Both the position numbers and the translations under genes were made by a program. This document shows, one piece after another, positions 21,515 to 33,146 of a stretch of DNA of 64,000 nt. The notes under the pieces are model-generated. The model did no database searches, was not told where the DNA came from, and saw only the letters and a list, made by a program, of their open reading frames with translations. The stretch comes from Dermanyssus gallinae (Eukaryota; Arthropoda; Arachnida; Mesostigmata; Dermanyssidae): positions 1 to 64,000 of the forward strand of contig QVRM01002441.1 of NCBI GenBank assembly GCA_003439945.1, read 5' to 3'. How positions within the stretch are numbered: position 1 is the stretch's first letter; the number at the start of each line of letters is the position of its first letter.

Positions 21515-22360
21515 CCATACCCAACTGCCCCATATCCGATGTCACGGCCACCAAACAGCTCTATACTCAGAACTGCATCTGCAATGATCAAGAGTTGCGA
21601 CGGCGACGGCAGCGGTGGCGACCTTGCAATTGCACGATCCTGTTTCGACACGACGGGCGTCTTTGCCCCCTGCTTGCTTACAGCGTCGTCGTCCGTCGTC
21701 GCCTCTTCCGTTGCCTATTCAGCGACAACGAACAACTTCTAGGAGACGTACGCATATCCGCCAGCTAAGAACACCACAACCACGACCACGACCAACCGCC
21801 ATGAGCTGATAAGTAGTGGACGAATCTTCAAACGAAGAGCGTTTATTCACAGTTCAAACGAATCTCTGCTAGAGCGCGTGGCCGCGCGTCTCTGTCGAGC
21901 GACGCGACGGGCACTGCGGTGAGCCGCAAAAGCTGGAAAAGCAGAGTTTCTGTTTTTGTCGGCCACGTCAGAGTATAGAGCCTAGGCGAATAGCTGCGGC
22001 TGCGGCGGCTACTCGCTACAAGCTACCGAGTGTGTTGGTCTACCCCCGAGCTTCGGCTGCTGCTGCTACAGCTCGGCTATGGTGACGAACGCGACCGGGA
22101 GGAGCCGGGGGAGACCAACCCACCGACCGTTCTCGTCCGCCGCTTGCACACGCACTACGCACCACAGCAACCCCCACCCGGCAGCCCCGCCCACTGATGT
22201 CTGTTTATCTTGCTGCGTGGTGAATAGATAGGTTTCCACGTCGCTACCTGTCTTCGGCTCCTTTGATCCCGACCTCGTACGCAGTCAGTACACGCGCTGC
22301 TTACGCTACAACTTTGCGTTGAGTGCATTTTACTAATTCTTCTACCCCCAAAAAAAAAGA
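21515..22360. other. GC/CpG-rich segment
   Basis: CpG-dense DNA with CTG-type triplet stretches (near 22050) between AT-rich flanks. Overlapping frames at 21404-21809 run in all registers and encode nothing I know. It is a candidate promoter or 5' exon on composition alone. Confidence 0.3.
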
Positions 22361-22429
22361 AACTAAAACGCCCGAGGATGCGTTATCCCCACTACCTTGT
22401 CTGTCGGCAGACACAGCCGGTCTACAAGT

Positions 22430-22535
22430 ATGCGTATATGTATGCTAGCTCGTATATATGTAAATATATATATATATGTATGTGTGTGCATACATATGTG
22501 TATGTGTATGTAAAGTGCATATGTGTGTGTTTGTG
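22430..22535. repeat. TA/TG-rich simple sequence
   Basis: Degenerate (TATG)n and (TG)n sequence. The 152-codon frame at 22378-22836 that spans it opens with low-complexity Tyr/Val-rich sequence and is probably spurious. Confidence 0.7.
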
Positions 22536-22889
22536 GCATAAGGAAAATTGTCGTTCACAACGATCAGGTCAAAGCCTCAAAACTATTAGCCGTCGTCCTA
22601 TGTTTAGACATATAAAGGTTATGGTTAGACATAAAGAACCGGCAGCGGCATTTGTCTCCCACCTAGTAAAATTCACAAGTGAAACATGCCAGGTGGTGGT
22701 ATTCGTACACAGTGTACCTTGTGCACACATGAAGCTAGGCATGCGATTCCATAGGTTTCTAGTGAGTGCATATTTACACGATCAACCTCTTTCATGGCTT
22801 CTACCACTTCCTGCAAATATGGCTGGAGAAGCTTAATGACTGGTGACTTTAGCCTTATTTTAACTGTTTACACTGCTAGCCCACAGCCT

Positions 22890-23400
22890 ACTGGTAGTCC
22901 TTAGTAAATAACCTAGAGAGCACTCTAAGCGGAGAACCACCCACTCCAGCATGTTGAAACGAATCAACCTGTAGGTGGCGGGGGCTTTGTCGAAGGCTTA
23001 GTAACTTCCGGGTTTTCCAACACTGGCCCAATTTTAGACTAGAGTACATAAATCTTGTCGTGTGTACTTTGGCCCTTTCTAAGTCCAATATGCCTTGATG
23101 CAATAGCCTTCTTCACAGTTAGAAGCGCTCTTTTTAAGACCATATTATCAAAGATATTTTTAGGAATGCCTTCTGATGCAATAGCACAATATAGATTTAC
23201 ACCGTCTACATCATTGCTACGTTTCTTTAAAAGAAGCGTAAGTATCTTATTGTGCCAGCCTTGAGGTATGCGACCGTCTCTGAGTATTTGTGTGAACAGA
23301 AGACAAAGGTAGCCTGCCAGGGCATTTGCCGTTTTTCGCCGTTATCATCTGTATTCTAAACACTCATATTACATGCGGGGCAACCCTAGTTGTAGGTAGA
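22890..23400 (-). pseudogene. Jockey/CR1-like RT fingers fragment
   Basis: Read on the minus strand from 23400: CLLFTQILRDGRIPQGWHNK, then a KK.SNDV stretch (LINE elements have KKGD..D..NYRPI), IASEGIPKNIFDNMVL (the usual PIS....K.FE..L block), and HIGLRKGQSTHDKI (the QyGFRkghST block), ending near 23040. The order and spacing match RT domains 1-2A of LINE elements. Stops follow soon after and the palm is not recognisable. Together with the upstream minus-strand relic (23640-25510) it probably forms one degraded element. Confidence 0.5.
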
Positions 23401-23639
23401 TTGAGGTTTCTACATACCGGTATTCAGATCTGCCTGATAGAGCCCTTGCATGTCGTCAAAACGTAGTTGCCCCTGAAAAAAGGCTGCAGCTAGGAGTTCA
23501 ATCTAAATATTGTTGAAAAAAAACATTTTTCTGATGTTAGTTCTGGTATCTCAGATTACGCAATTTTACAGCCCTGGTTTACTTTTTTTACTACATATTG
23601 TTTTTAACTTTTTTACTACCTTATTTTTTACTTTGCAAA

Positions 23640-25510
23640 GGTCACCACTATAAAGCAGAAAGACGTTCTTGCAAAGCTGCTAAATTTCGCCCATTGGTAG
23701 AATATTCGCTAACTCTAGATCGGTAGAATATTCGTTAACTCTTGACCAAAAAGCCATGCCGGTCGGCTAGAGGGAGCTCAAGACAATGCCATAATCATTG
23801 TGCTTAACAGCAACACAGGCTGCCCTAGGAACTCTAAGTTTCCAACAAGAACGCGCTCTAGCGGCTTTTAACAAATTAACAATCCAACACCCTAGGCAAG
23901 CGCTGAACCTATTCACATAAGCTCTTATTGCAAAGCGATATAGAAAGGGGCTGACATCTGCTTTAATTTTAAAGGTGCTAATAATGCGCTTTAAAACGCT
24001 TCGTCTCGGTACTTTAAAATTGGCGTCGCCAAAAGAGACCTCTACGTATGACCGTTTTCCCCAAGTAGGTGATCTTTATGGCACCGCGAAGTGTTGAGGC
24101 ATAACCTTTGTGATGTCTTAGATCGCAATCTCACCTGGCTGAGAAATGTACCTAACGTGCAGTGTGAGCAACGGGGACTGACCGAAGACTATTTCTAGGT
24201 ATTCTACTCTTTGCAATGCTCGTGCCATCTTAATGCCATTAAGGCCTACTACCAGCTGGCAAAATTCCTTTTAAATAGGATCATCCGTCATTCTCCCTAA
24301 CACTAAAGTAAAGTTTTCGAGCTGACCCTCAGCCAAGATTTAACGTCCACGGAATTGTTTTTCACATTGCTTTACAGACGGACCCCCATAAATACAAATG
24401 TGCAACGGTGGGGCTCGAACCCGCGCACCTATATGTCTCCTCCAGTTGCGAGGCGCAGGCTTAAGCCACCACGCCACCGGGCTCGACATACTCCCTAACA
24501 CTAGTTTAGTTTTTTCGTATAGATCTTCCTTGCTTTTTCTCGTCACTGCGAGCGCAAGATGCGTGGGCAATCGACCCAACCTTTTAGGGATTTCAGGCGT
24601 CATTTTCCGGATGCATGCTCTCTCAGATGGTCTTCCACTACATGTCTGAGATAGGCCGGCGCCTTGCAAGCGGTTGGGGAACGTTTGGTTATCTCTCATT
24701 GTATAGAGTTAAGCGCATTCCTAACATCTAATATAACGACTAACTGCGTCTAAAGGCATTCTTTGCGCGCGACTTTAAATACCCGCTCAGTGTTTAAAAA
24801 AGTTTGCATGCATAACTGCAAAATTGCATACGGCAATTGAACGTGAGGTCTGCCAGCCCACTAATGTTGTTCAGTCCGTTTGTCAGATCTAAGGCTATAC
24901 CGGCCTTGAAAACCTCTGCAATTGTTTCGCATTAAAAGTGATCATTATGTTGAAGTGGTTTTCTCTGGTTAATTTCCCTGGCTTCAGGAGAAGCTCCTAT
25001 TCGACCTGTCCAGGAAGGGCATTGATTGCTTTGAGTGGATGCGGTCGGAACCGGGCGCTTTTCATTTTTTATACGTTAAGCTCTCTCAGTCTTTCCAAAG
25101 TTGCTCCTCTTTTCATGACGTTACACCTGTGCCGGACATTCCGGAAATTGGCTTCTACAGCTTTTATTATTTGCTGCGCTGTAGACCTTATGTAATTTGT
25201 TGTCGCATTCACTTTAATTACTTACCGCTATACAATATTTGGTGCCCTCGGGTCTCGGTTTAACCTAACCGTCACATAGTTTCTTCCAATGGGTTTTTTG
25301 CTTCTGCGAATACGTTTTTAGGGTAACACCTTGCCTTTTTGTAGGACTTGGCGCATAACCTTTACGACTGCTCGATCAAGTGCTCTGCTCTCTCCATCAT
25401 AAGCTTGTACCAACACCCGCGATAAGTAAACGTAATTAAAGGGGCTCCTTGGCCCTCCTGTTCTCCGCTTATCTCGAGTCCATGGAGTTCCTAAAGCCAG
25501 CATGTTAACA
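23640..25510 (-). pseudogene. Degraded upstream part of a LINE (ORF1/endonuclease?), SINE-interrupted
   Basis: Minus-strand peptides with coding-like runs occur in order. A basic stretch lies at 25503-25318 (VVKVMRQVLQKGKVLP) and a continuation at 25190-24930 (HRCNVMKRGATLERLREL). Beyond the inserted SINE, 24290-23780 reads VGLNGIKMARALQRVEYL and SPTWGKRSYVEVSFGDANF. The last resembles the PTW...IDVTF end of APE endonucleases. The order (ORF1-like, endonuclease-like, then RT at 23.4-22.9 kb) is what one element would give. Many stops are present, so the assignment is tentative. Confidence 0.35.
24309..24488 (-). mobile_element. tRNA-derived SINE (family B), copy 1
   Basis: On the minus strand the head starts TGTCGAGCCCGGTGGCGTGGTGG (A-box region). 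A B box GGGTTCGAGCCCC follows about 70 bases later, then a CCACCGTTGCACATTTG body and a 3' end complementary to GCTGACCCTCAGCC. Five copies with this structure occur in the window. It interrupts the degraded minus-strand LINE and is therefore younger than it. Confidence 0.8.
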
Positions 25511-26549
25511 ATACTGCATACTGCAGTGCATGATGTGTCTGTATGGCCTTTTGTAAGCGAAATTCCCCGTACGAATGTGCGCGTTAGTGAGCGGGTGTAG
25601 TTAGCCCCCGTCTGCTACGTTGTCGATGATGGCGGCATGCCTCAGCGTGTATGGCCGGGAAGTAGCCATACTCAGCGGATACTAAGCCGACGGACGGCTT
25701 TACTACAGCTGACTTAATCAAGGACCAAATTTGTCACTGGTGCGTAGGTTTTCTAAAAACAACCGATACGTTCGTCCAAACTTGAGGGGTGGGCCTGAAC
25801 TGTTTACGTGAACTGTAATCAAGTGACTCGCACAAAACAGCAGTAGCATATGCTGTGCTGCTGATAAGCGTGCGCCTGCTTCACGAGAGCCGCTGGCACG
25901 ATGCACAACGAGCGCGCGATCCCGTGCGACTAGTCTGAATTAAAACCCAATTTAGAGCACACATAAATAAAGAACACAGAAGCAGATATTTGTGTTACGG
26001 ATTAACCATTTCTCTTAGAGCATGTATAGGATGTTAGGCTGTTTATTTTCTGCATGTCTCTGGGGGAACAGAGCAGTAAACTTAGTGCTGCAAAAAGAAA
26101 TACTAGTTATGCAGCCCCTCAGCGACAGGGCACATACCGATTGCCGTCACTGATTTTCCAATGAACTTAAATACAACTACTCAGAAAGAGTAGCGATCTC
26201 TTTAATTTCGCAGCATGCATAATATTTTGTCATAATAACAGCAGGCATTTTACCTTAGAACAGAAAACGTTGCCTCCAACGAGAAAACAATATTTTTATG
26301 CATATACGTAATTTAACCATAGAACCTGAGTCTTTCATCAATCAAAGCCGTTCACGTCTGTCACGTATGACACATTTGATCACTGGAGTCTTCTTCAAAT
26401 GCGATAGCATACGCTCGCAATGATCGCTTATAACGTTACGAACGAGCACGACTAAACAAGGATCACAAACTCTGCCTAACTGACCGTTGTTTCTAGTTAT
26501 CAGCAAGCTGCTACCGTAAACGTGCTGGCGAGTGGGCTGCTTCCATTTT
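25511..26549. other. No recognisable gene
   Basis: Unique, mildly AT-rich DNA with a few short unrecognised frames. Confidence 0.4.
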
Positions 26550-26603
26550 GGCTCCCTAACAAACATTTTCAGGCTTTTGTCTGAAAATGTTTGTTAGGGA
26601 GCC
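26550..26603. repeat. Perfect hairpin, 23-bp arms
   Basis: Bases 26550-26572 are an exact inverted copy of 26581-26603 with an 8-base loop (GCTTTTGT). The arm begins GGCTCCCTAACAAACATTTT. No known element surrounds it. Confidence 0.95.
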
Positions 26604-27425
26604 TGCCAAGCTTTTGTTAGCATATCGGCGAGAATAACTGCTCACAGTCTGATTCACATACATTAAAGTAATACATACGGGCTGCACCGTGTGACAGTGT
26701 GACCTATGAGCAAACACTGTGTTTGTGGTGCTTGTTCCTGATTTTCATTAAAGCCCTTGGAGCGTGCTTGGTGGACGCGATGTGAGATAAATTCAGACTA
26801 AAACGGCTACGATGGTGTTTTTCCTAAGAGGATTACACTGGATACAATATTTCTACATTTTTTCGTGATTGTGTGCTCTTCTGAAGTTGTGAAGCCGGTG
26901 TTCGATACGGTGTATAGCGACGCTTTCAGCACGAACATTCACAAGGGTCAACTATAAACAATTAGCTCAATAGGATCAATTTAAAGGCTCGTTTTACCAA
27001 CATGGCTGGAGGAAAAGACATGAAATACATAAAACAAATGTTGGAGGTGAAGCACTATACCTGAGCGCAAGATACATAGCTTGGAGCAATATTTAAAATC
27101 AAGGAACACCAAAATATACGGAATCCCAGGAAGGGTTCCTACTTGGTTGTTAGTTGCGCACTTCAAAAATGAACTAATCAGTAAGGATTCTATCCGGGAC
27201 AACCCGTCACCAGTTCAACCGTATAAGTTAAGATCAAGAAAATGTAATTACAAAATAGGTATGCTAGGAACCAATGTCAGAAAAACAACTGACCTGGACA
27301 GTGAATAATTTTATTCAATATACAAAGTTTATCGAAAGAAATCAAGCGTGTTAAAGTTGAGATTCAAAACACCGGTGCAATTCTGGTTTTGTTCGTTTAA
27401 GTAAAATGCGGATAAAGGAACATAA
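26604..27425. other. No recognisable gene
   Basis: AT-rich DNA with overlapping 73- to 75-codon frames on both strands near 26981-27308 that I do not recognise. Confidence 0.35.
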
Positions 27426-27426
27426 A

Positions 27427-27889
27427 AAGGAGATGCAATTCTCGGATTGTTTTGTATTTTTGTTGTTCTACAAAAATAGAGCTCGTGAGACGGTCATCCA
27501 TGTTCCTAACGACTATACGATTGTTGATTTTGTAACCAGTGAGTTAACTAACTTAGAGTAGGCTGTAGTTAGAATTAACACTTCTTCTGGCATATATAAG
27601 AGTAATTTGGTTTACAGACCTCCAAAGATAAATACGTCCGATATTGATAAATTCCTACCAAATTGTATCTATCAAATTTATAAGGCTAGCAGTACTAATA
27701 CAGTTATATTAAGGGACGTGAACATAAACATTCAGCTATCGACGATATACTACATAGTTTTTCAAACATGAATGATCCTGATATGAAATGTTTGGACAGC
27801 CGATCATGCCACGTTGGTAATGTCTCTCTCCGAGATATCCAAACCAACCACTGTTAACAACAAAATAAAAATATACAGCCTTAAACAGG

Positions 27890-27926
<37 letters not shown>

Positions 27927-28660
27927 CTTCTTATTATACTATATTTTATCCAAATACTGCTGCGGCACATCTATTTGAATCAGTTTAAAATATTAGTAGA
28001 TTATGCTCCATGGAAATAACTGTACGAAAAGGCAAGCATAAAGCAGGGAAACTATGTCTACCGTAGCCATTGGGCAACGTATAGAGTCTAGAAATAAGCT
28101 TATCCGTGAGGTTCGTCATCTGAAACCCAATCACCTGGATAAATGAATGTTTATTCAATTCAGAAATTTAATACATAAAATAATTATGGGATTGCGGAAA
28201 TAAGTCCTAAAAGTTAAAAGAAGAAAGATACGAAAAGAGCTTTCAAGATTATACTAGCCGAGTTTAAGGGTTTCGCTAAATAGTGTTTCATTGAAGATCT
28301 ATATTTTTTCTTCTGAGAAGAATTCTTTCCGGAGGAACTGCTGAAAGATAAGCTAACTCTAACTCAGTAGACATCCGCCGGTTTCAGCAGTAAAACACTT
28401 TTAACTGATCTCAAAGGCCCCACAAACAAAATCTTTTTTGAAACGTCATCCTCGACCAAAGTACTGCAAGCTATTAAACTTCTAACAAACTCAGCAACCC
28501 AAGGGAACTGATAAAGTTTCTACAAAGCTGGTAAAATAGAATGCACGTGTTCTAGCACCATTGATGGAATATATTTATAAATAATGTCTGCAAAGTGGAA
28601 CTTTCCCTGCGATATTTATCTTTAATGACACCACCTCATAATGGGTGTAATATTTGCTTT
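27427..28660 (+). pseudogene. Jockey/CR1-like LINE: endonuclease and RT fingers, decayed
   Basis: Plus-strand peptides appear in LINE order. 27427-27740: CFVFLLFYKNRARETVIHVP, then INTSSGIYKSNLVYRPPK and VILRDVNINIQ, matching the YRPP...GDFN half of an APE endonuclease with GD changed to RD. 28080-28170: SRNKLIREVRHLKPNHL and FIQFRNLIHKII, the usual linker before RT. 28430-28640: STKVLQAIKLLTNSATQGN (the E..kaIkkLKn.sApG.D block) and VLAPLMEYIYK with CLQSGTFPAIF (the VLaPL...iN.cL..G.FP block). A (TA)n tract at 27892-27925 and many stops break it up. The palm and thumb are not seen. Confidence 0.6.
27892..27925. repeat. (TA)n microsatellite
   Basis: About 34 bases of alternating TA lying within the decayed LINE. 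Confidence 0.9.
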
Positions 28661-30360
28661 AGCAACAATAAACATACCTCTACTGCACCAAATTGTCGAT
28701 CATGTAAGGTAATGACAAAGAAAAAAGCAAGTTTTTCTTTGTAAGGTACACAACTATAAATACGTTGGTCGACGTCCCAGAAAACCATAAAATGGGAAAT
28801 TTATATTAAACATATTTCATATTCAACTTTTGCACAAGGTACGAGGTATTGGCTTTTCTCAAATAAGAAAAATTCATTCCCTCATTCAAATCGAATGCCA
28901 AACCAACAGTAATACTTCAGAAAACACGCATACAAAATATATTTGGATATACCTATAGCGCAACCAATAAAAACATATGTCAATATGAAGGTATAAAATA
29001 TTTCACTTTAATGGAATATACAAATATAGCGACATATTCTGACACATTATAGCAAGAACCGCATCCGTTCTGGGGCTACGTCAAGTAAAGCTTACTCTAC
29101 CAGAAGTGCTGTAAACGATGTTGTAAAGCACCCAGGTACAAGGCTTGTGGCCAATTATTCGATGCTAAATTATCGCCAGAGTTCCTTATCTATTTAGATG
29201 TATATTAGATTTATCTGGTAAGAAATGCAAAACCAAACTTAAACAACAGATTTGTTTAATTTCGCGAATATATTAAAAACTTTTTAGTTTAAGGAAAAAA
29301 AGCTGGGAAAACATTTACTTGTAATGCTACGGCAGCTTTTGGCATTTGTAATCATCATATAATGTAGTAAACTTCCAGAAACCCTCTTTTATCCACACGA
29401 CGCCTATTAGCCTTCGGCCTATACGGCTATATAACGTCTAAAATATAATGAAAACATGAACAATCCTCCTTTAGAGTAGTTGCCGTCTCGTCACCAAGTT
29501 ATAATAGTAATGGAAAAACTTTTTTTCCACGAGGGCTTAGGCCCCTTCACCCTTCTGCAGCTCTATTTATTTCCGAAATGCACGGCTCGAACACACTGCG
29601 GCCGCTGATGTTTTGCTACCGCTTTGCTGTATGTACGTGCACCGAAAATCCTCCCGATTACTGGAAGACACCAAGCCTTTATGCTTTATTCCTTCGTATT
29701 TCTTTTATGCAGGCGAACCTGCAAAGATGAACGTCAAAACGCATGTGGGCCTGACTGTGGACCGTTATTGTGCGTACGCCTTGTAACTGGGGACTTTAAA
29801 TGAAAAACACTTTTTAAGGGAGTGCTTATATCATGATAGGTCACTTTTTGGCCTGGAGCTGCTGAAAATGCTCGTTTTTATAGGAAGGTAACGGCTTTTG
29901 CGAACATACGCTGGAGCAATTATTGTGACAACTCCCCAATTAATGTAATCTGTCGTAATGATGCTCTTTGTCACAATACTACTCAGTGTCGCAGATCTGA
30001 TAACCAACTGCAAGAAATTTTAAATACATAGCCTGTTTAGAGACACGGTGAGAACGTGTCATTATTGATTCAGCAAAAATGAGTTGTTTTGCTGTTTTGC
30101 CGGATCGACTAAAGTTGTTTCCCCACCTGGCGTCCTGGCGTTGTCTTCTGTAGCGCAGTTCACCCCAGGGACATGGTGCATCGGGCAAAAGAGACATAAC
30201 AAGAGCCCGTGCTGGCATTGGCTGACGAGGCAGAGTAGGAGGGGCGAAAGCAAAGACCCGCCTATGGTTGCCGCGGCGCGGGTTGATTGAATTGAGGAGT
30301 AATATCGAGAACGCAGAACCTCAATCACGTCCTCAAACGTCAAAACGACTGTGTAGCGAG
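28661..30360. other. No recognisable gene
   Basis: Strongly AT-rich up to about 29500. This may include unrecognised 3' remains of the preceding LINE. From 29500 the composition is more balanced. The overlapping frames at 29831-30430 are not recognised. Confidence 0.35.
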
Positions 30361-30429
30361 AACAAAGCGGTGGAGGTGTCGGGGGCTTCCCGTACGGGAG
30401 TAGTTTGGAGCTCCCCCCTCTAGCGTTCA

Positions 30430-31080
30430 ATAATTTGTGGCATTACTTCGAGTCCGTGGGTGGAAAGAGTGCTTCGTGCTCCACAGCTGGCAAACCCGAG
30501 GGAATGCGTTCTACGGAGGGCTAGGCTGCAATAGCCCTTTACGGATTCCCTCTTGCCAACCACCAGGTTAACACCTGCGATGAGACCGTATGGTCTTTTA
30601 GAATTATTTGCGTAGAATGTGTCTCGCCGTTTGTTCTACGCTTGCCCTTTTTCCGGGCCAGGAGATCCCAGGGAGAGCTAGCAAGCCAGGACGAGGACCG
30701 CTTTTATGCTCACCGTGAGCTAGCCCGACAGATCTTAAGGGCCATGCCGCGCTGCGCCACACAAAGGCTGTTGCGGGCTAGGTTGGTCCATGCCAGCAAG
30801 CATCGCCAGGCAACTGGCGCTAGCAGGCGGCGCATGTCCGTAGGCCTAATCTCTTGAAGGAGAATCCTGGCCGGGTTCGAAGTGACCTTTCTGACCTTGG
30901 CGACAATGTGTCTAATATGCGGGCACGCGCAAGGGTGGTATCTAAAAGGACTCTTAACGACCTGGCAGACCTCTTGACTGGAATAAGATGGCCCACTATG
31001 CTTAAGTTGAACCAACGTGTCGTTTTCTGTCCCGCTAGGTAAATAACCTCTGTCTTCTGTGCCACAATCTGTATGATCCG
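30430..31080 (-). pseudogene. R1-like RT thumb and 3' end fragment (subfamily 2)
   Basis: Minus strand from 31065: KTEVIYLAGQKTTRWFNLSI, then LIPVKRSARSLRVLLDTTLA (the KYLGVxLD block). A frameshift near 30930 leads to IRHIVAKVRKVTSNPARIL and LLAPVAWRCLLAWTNLAR. The 3' part near 30430-30470 shares GGCATTAC, TCGA and CCGTGGG blocks with 36435-36460, so the two relics share 3' sequence. Stops near 30710 and a frame change make it non-functional. The wording differs from the element at 6.3-10.6 kb, so it belongs to a second R1-like subfamily. Confidence 0.6.
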
Positions 31081-31291
31081 CGGTGATATGCCTGTTTCTA
31101 ACGGAACCGTAGAATGAAAACGGTCGAAATGCGCGGGTTCGCTAACACTGATTCTTATTTATTATGTTTCACGATACGAACGAGAGTAATACGGCAGTGC
31201 CGCCTTTCTTCGCATTATTTTCTGGCTAACTCTTACTTTGCGTTATGTCCCGGCGGTTAGCACGAAGCTCTTTCGCCATCAAAACTCACGC

Positions 31292-31310
31292 TCTCTCTCT
31301 CTCTCTCTCT
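31292..31310. repeat. (CT)n microsatellite
   Basis: About 19 bases of CT dinucleotides. Confidence 0.8.
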
Positions 31311-31459
31311 ATGTATATATATCTGACGACCGGCATCGTGACAGTGCACGACCAGCACGAAGGCGGGCGGTGTGCTAACAGGCAGAGATCATCATCATCA
31401 TACCCGCGGCCATACTATATGCAACAATGCCTGTATGTGAATTAGTGATAGCCGCGTTG

Positions 31460-31640
31460 GCAACGTTTTCCAGTGCTGTCTTACGGCAAGCCGCGACGAG
31501 CAGGGAAAAACCGGTGACGGTCTTCACGTCGTCCAAGAACTCTAGCCGCAGGATCCCGTCGTAGGCCAGGTCTTAGAGAACCGTGCCGAGGACGGAAACC
31601 TGCGGCACGCCGGCTGTGACAACGCGCTGACGTCTTGAGA
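31460..31640 (-). pseudogene. R1-like RT palm fragment
   Basis: The minus strand encodes VTAGVPQVSVLGTVL, a stop, then LAYDGILRLEFLDDVK. This parallels MTAGVPQGSILGPLLWNITYDDVLRLG of the main R1 element, with the Gly after GVPQ changed and a stop in the Trp position. The YADD motif that should follow is not recognisable. Confidence 0.5.
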
Positions 31641-31910
31641 GACCATTATATTGCTATCGAAGGAAAGACAGATAGCTGGGTCATCCTGGACACCAGGCTT
31701 AGCAGAGGGACCCACATAACCTATGCCAAAATTGCCCAGAGTCTGTCACGTATCCCACCACGAGAGAGAGGAAAGCATTGAAGCCAAGGAGTAGACTGGT
31801 CGCCTGGTTGCCGAGTCAGCGGCACTGTACGCGGTTCCGATTTTGGCAGACCTGGCCCGAAAGCTCCGTCGACTCGCTCAAAAAACTGCAGTTGAAACAC
31901 AGTAAGCTTT
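31641..31910 (+). pseudogene. R1-like RT thumb fragment, opposite strand
   Basis: The plus strand shows WVILDTRLSRGTHITYAKIA and IPPRERG near 31675-31765, then VAESAALYAVPILADLARKL near 31810-31870, followed by a stop. These are the thumb blocks that should follow the palm fragment at 31460-31640, but here they lie on the other strand and meet it head to head. This indicates an inversion or two separate insertions. Confidence 0.55.
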
Positions 31911-32094
31911 TTTTGTTGTCCTAGTAGGTACCTGGTGGTCTGGTGGATGTACGTGGCGCCGGTGTGCGGAAAGAAAACATAACTTGGCTAGCTGAGCATC
32001 GCCTGTTCTGTAGAGATTGACTTTTGTCGTGCTGAGTCAAACCTTTCAGTTGGCTCTCGGTTCAATAGCCCATCAGCACAAATTTCCTAGTTTT

Positions 32095-32605
32095 ACGTCT
32101 TGGTCCAGTGTAGAGCCACACTAAAGCGAGAAGTTATTGAGGGCAAGATAAATAGTTTACGCAACCTTCCCAAGGAAATCGAAAACAATCCTTGGGGAAA
32201 GCCCTACAAGATAGTAAAGGGGGTAACGCACGAAAGCTGTGCTCACAAAGGAGCAAATAAATCAGGCGCTTTCCCGGAACACGCTCGGTTCGGCAGGAAG
32301 TCATATAGCAGGCGAAGGGCATTTAGAGGAGTAGTGGACGCGCCCCCAGTCTTAAGTAGCGGAGGTACTCAAGGCTTCGGCAAGACTTCAACCGGGAAAG
32401 CTCCAGGGCCAGACGGCATCCCACCCCTGGCGGTCAAAATACATAAATGTTTAAGGAGTATCCAGATCGGATTGCACAGGTGTTCACTTAAGCGATCAGA
32501 AGAGGAACTATACCTGGAAACTGGAAACAAGCTAAGGCTGTCCTCATCCCCAAAGAGAACGGAAAATGCAGGCCAATCTGCCTACTGAATGCCCTAGAAT
32601 TAACA
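32095..32605 (+). pseudogene. R1-like linker and RT fingers fragment
   Basis: The plus strand encodes EIENNPWGKPYKIVKGV (the DPWGRPYK block), TGKAPGPDGIPPLAVK near 32390-32435, and after a frame change AIRRGTIPGNWKQAKAVLIP and CRPICLLNAL near 32490-32595. All are diagnostic of the R1-group RT N-terminal half, in correct order. Two frameshifts and a TAA inside the second frame make it dead. It stops abruptly where a SINE-like insertion begins. Confidence 0.7.
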
Positions 32606-32609
32606 TTTT

Positions 32610-32880
32610 TTAAGGAAATTGTTGTTTAATTTTAGGCTTCCTCCGTCCCCTACGGGCTTGGCATTTAACCTGAGCTATATCTTTAATGCACCAAGGGCCG
32701 GACATGTTAATATATCTAGGGTTTCCTCAACAGTCCTTGTGGAAGCTTGGTCGCTGACTCTCAGCGGTATGGCTTATCATCTATTCTCAATGAGCATCGC
32801 TAAAAGAAAATTCGGCCAACAACAGGGATCGAACCAGCGACACCCCGGTAGATAACAACCTACTGAATACCCTGGCCAAT
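32610..32880 (-). mobile_element. tRNA-derived SINE-like insertion (family C)
   Basis: On the minus strand GCTGGTTCGATCCCTG (32825-32840) is a full B box, with an A-box-like GGCCAGGGT upstream. The body continues through TCAGCGACCAAGC towards 32700. The block near 32703-32740 recurs at about 37139-37180, and the block near 32748-32790 recurs at about 19706-19750. It separates two halves of an R1-like RT relic, so it inserted after that element. Confidence 0.5.
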
Positions 32881-33146
32881 AGATGCGAGGCATCAGCGTT
32901 GCCTATGTACTGCGTGAGTCTGGAGAGGCGGACATCGTGAAGCATACGCTTCTGCGGTGTAATGCACTTAAGAAAGCGAGGGAAGGAGAACCAACCGCCG
33001 TGAGAGACCGGCCCACTAGGGAGGTGGTCGCCCATACGATGACTTTGGCGGATGCTTGGAGAGAAGCAACAAACTTGTTCGACGCCGTTTTGACACTTAA
33101 AATAGCAGGAAAACGGCCAGGCAGGAGAGGCCTTGTCCGCTTGTGA
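32881..33146 (+). pseudogene. R1-like ORF2 C-terminal fragment
   Basis: An 87-codon frame encodes RESGEADIVKHTLLRCNALK (the second half of the CCHC motif: His, then Cys), then REVVAHTMTLADAWREATNL and VLTLKIAGKRPGRRG. The C-terminal tail nearly matches the minus-strand copy at 36.7 kb (EATNLFDAV). It ends at a TGA at 33144-33146. It is the 3' continuation of the relic at 32.1 kb, minus the palm. Confidence 0.6.

Noticed and set aside
22378..22836. 152-codon plus-strand ORF
   Set aside because: Its N-terminal third is encoded by TA/TG simple sequence, and no domain is seen in the rest.
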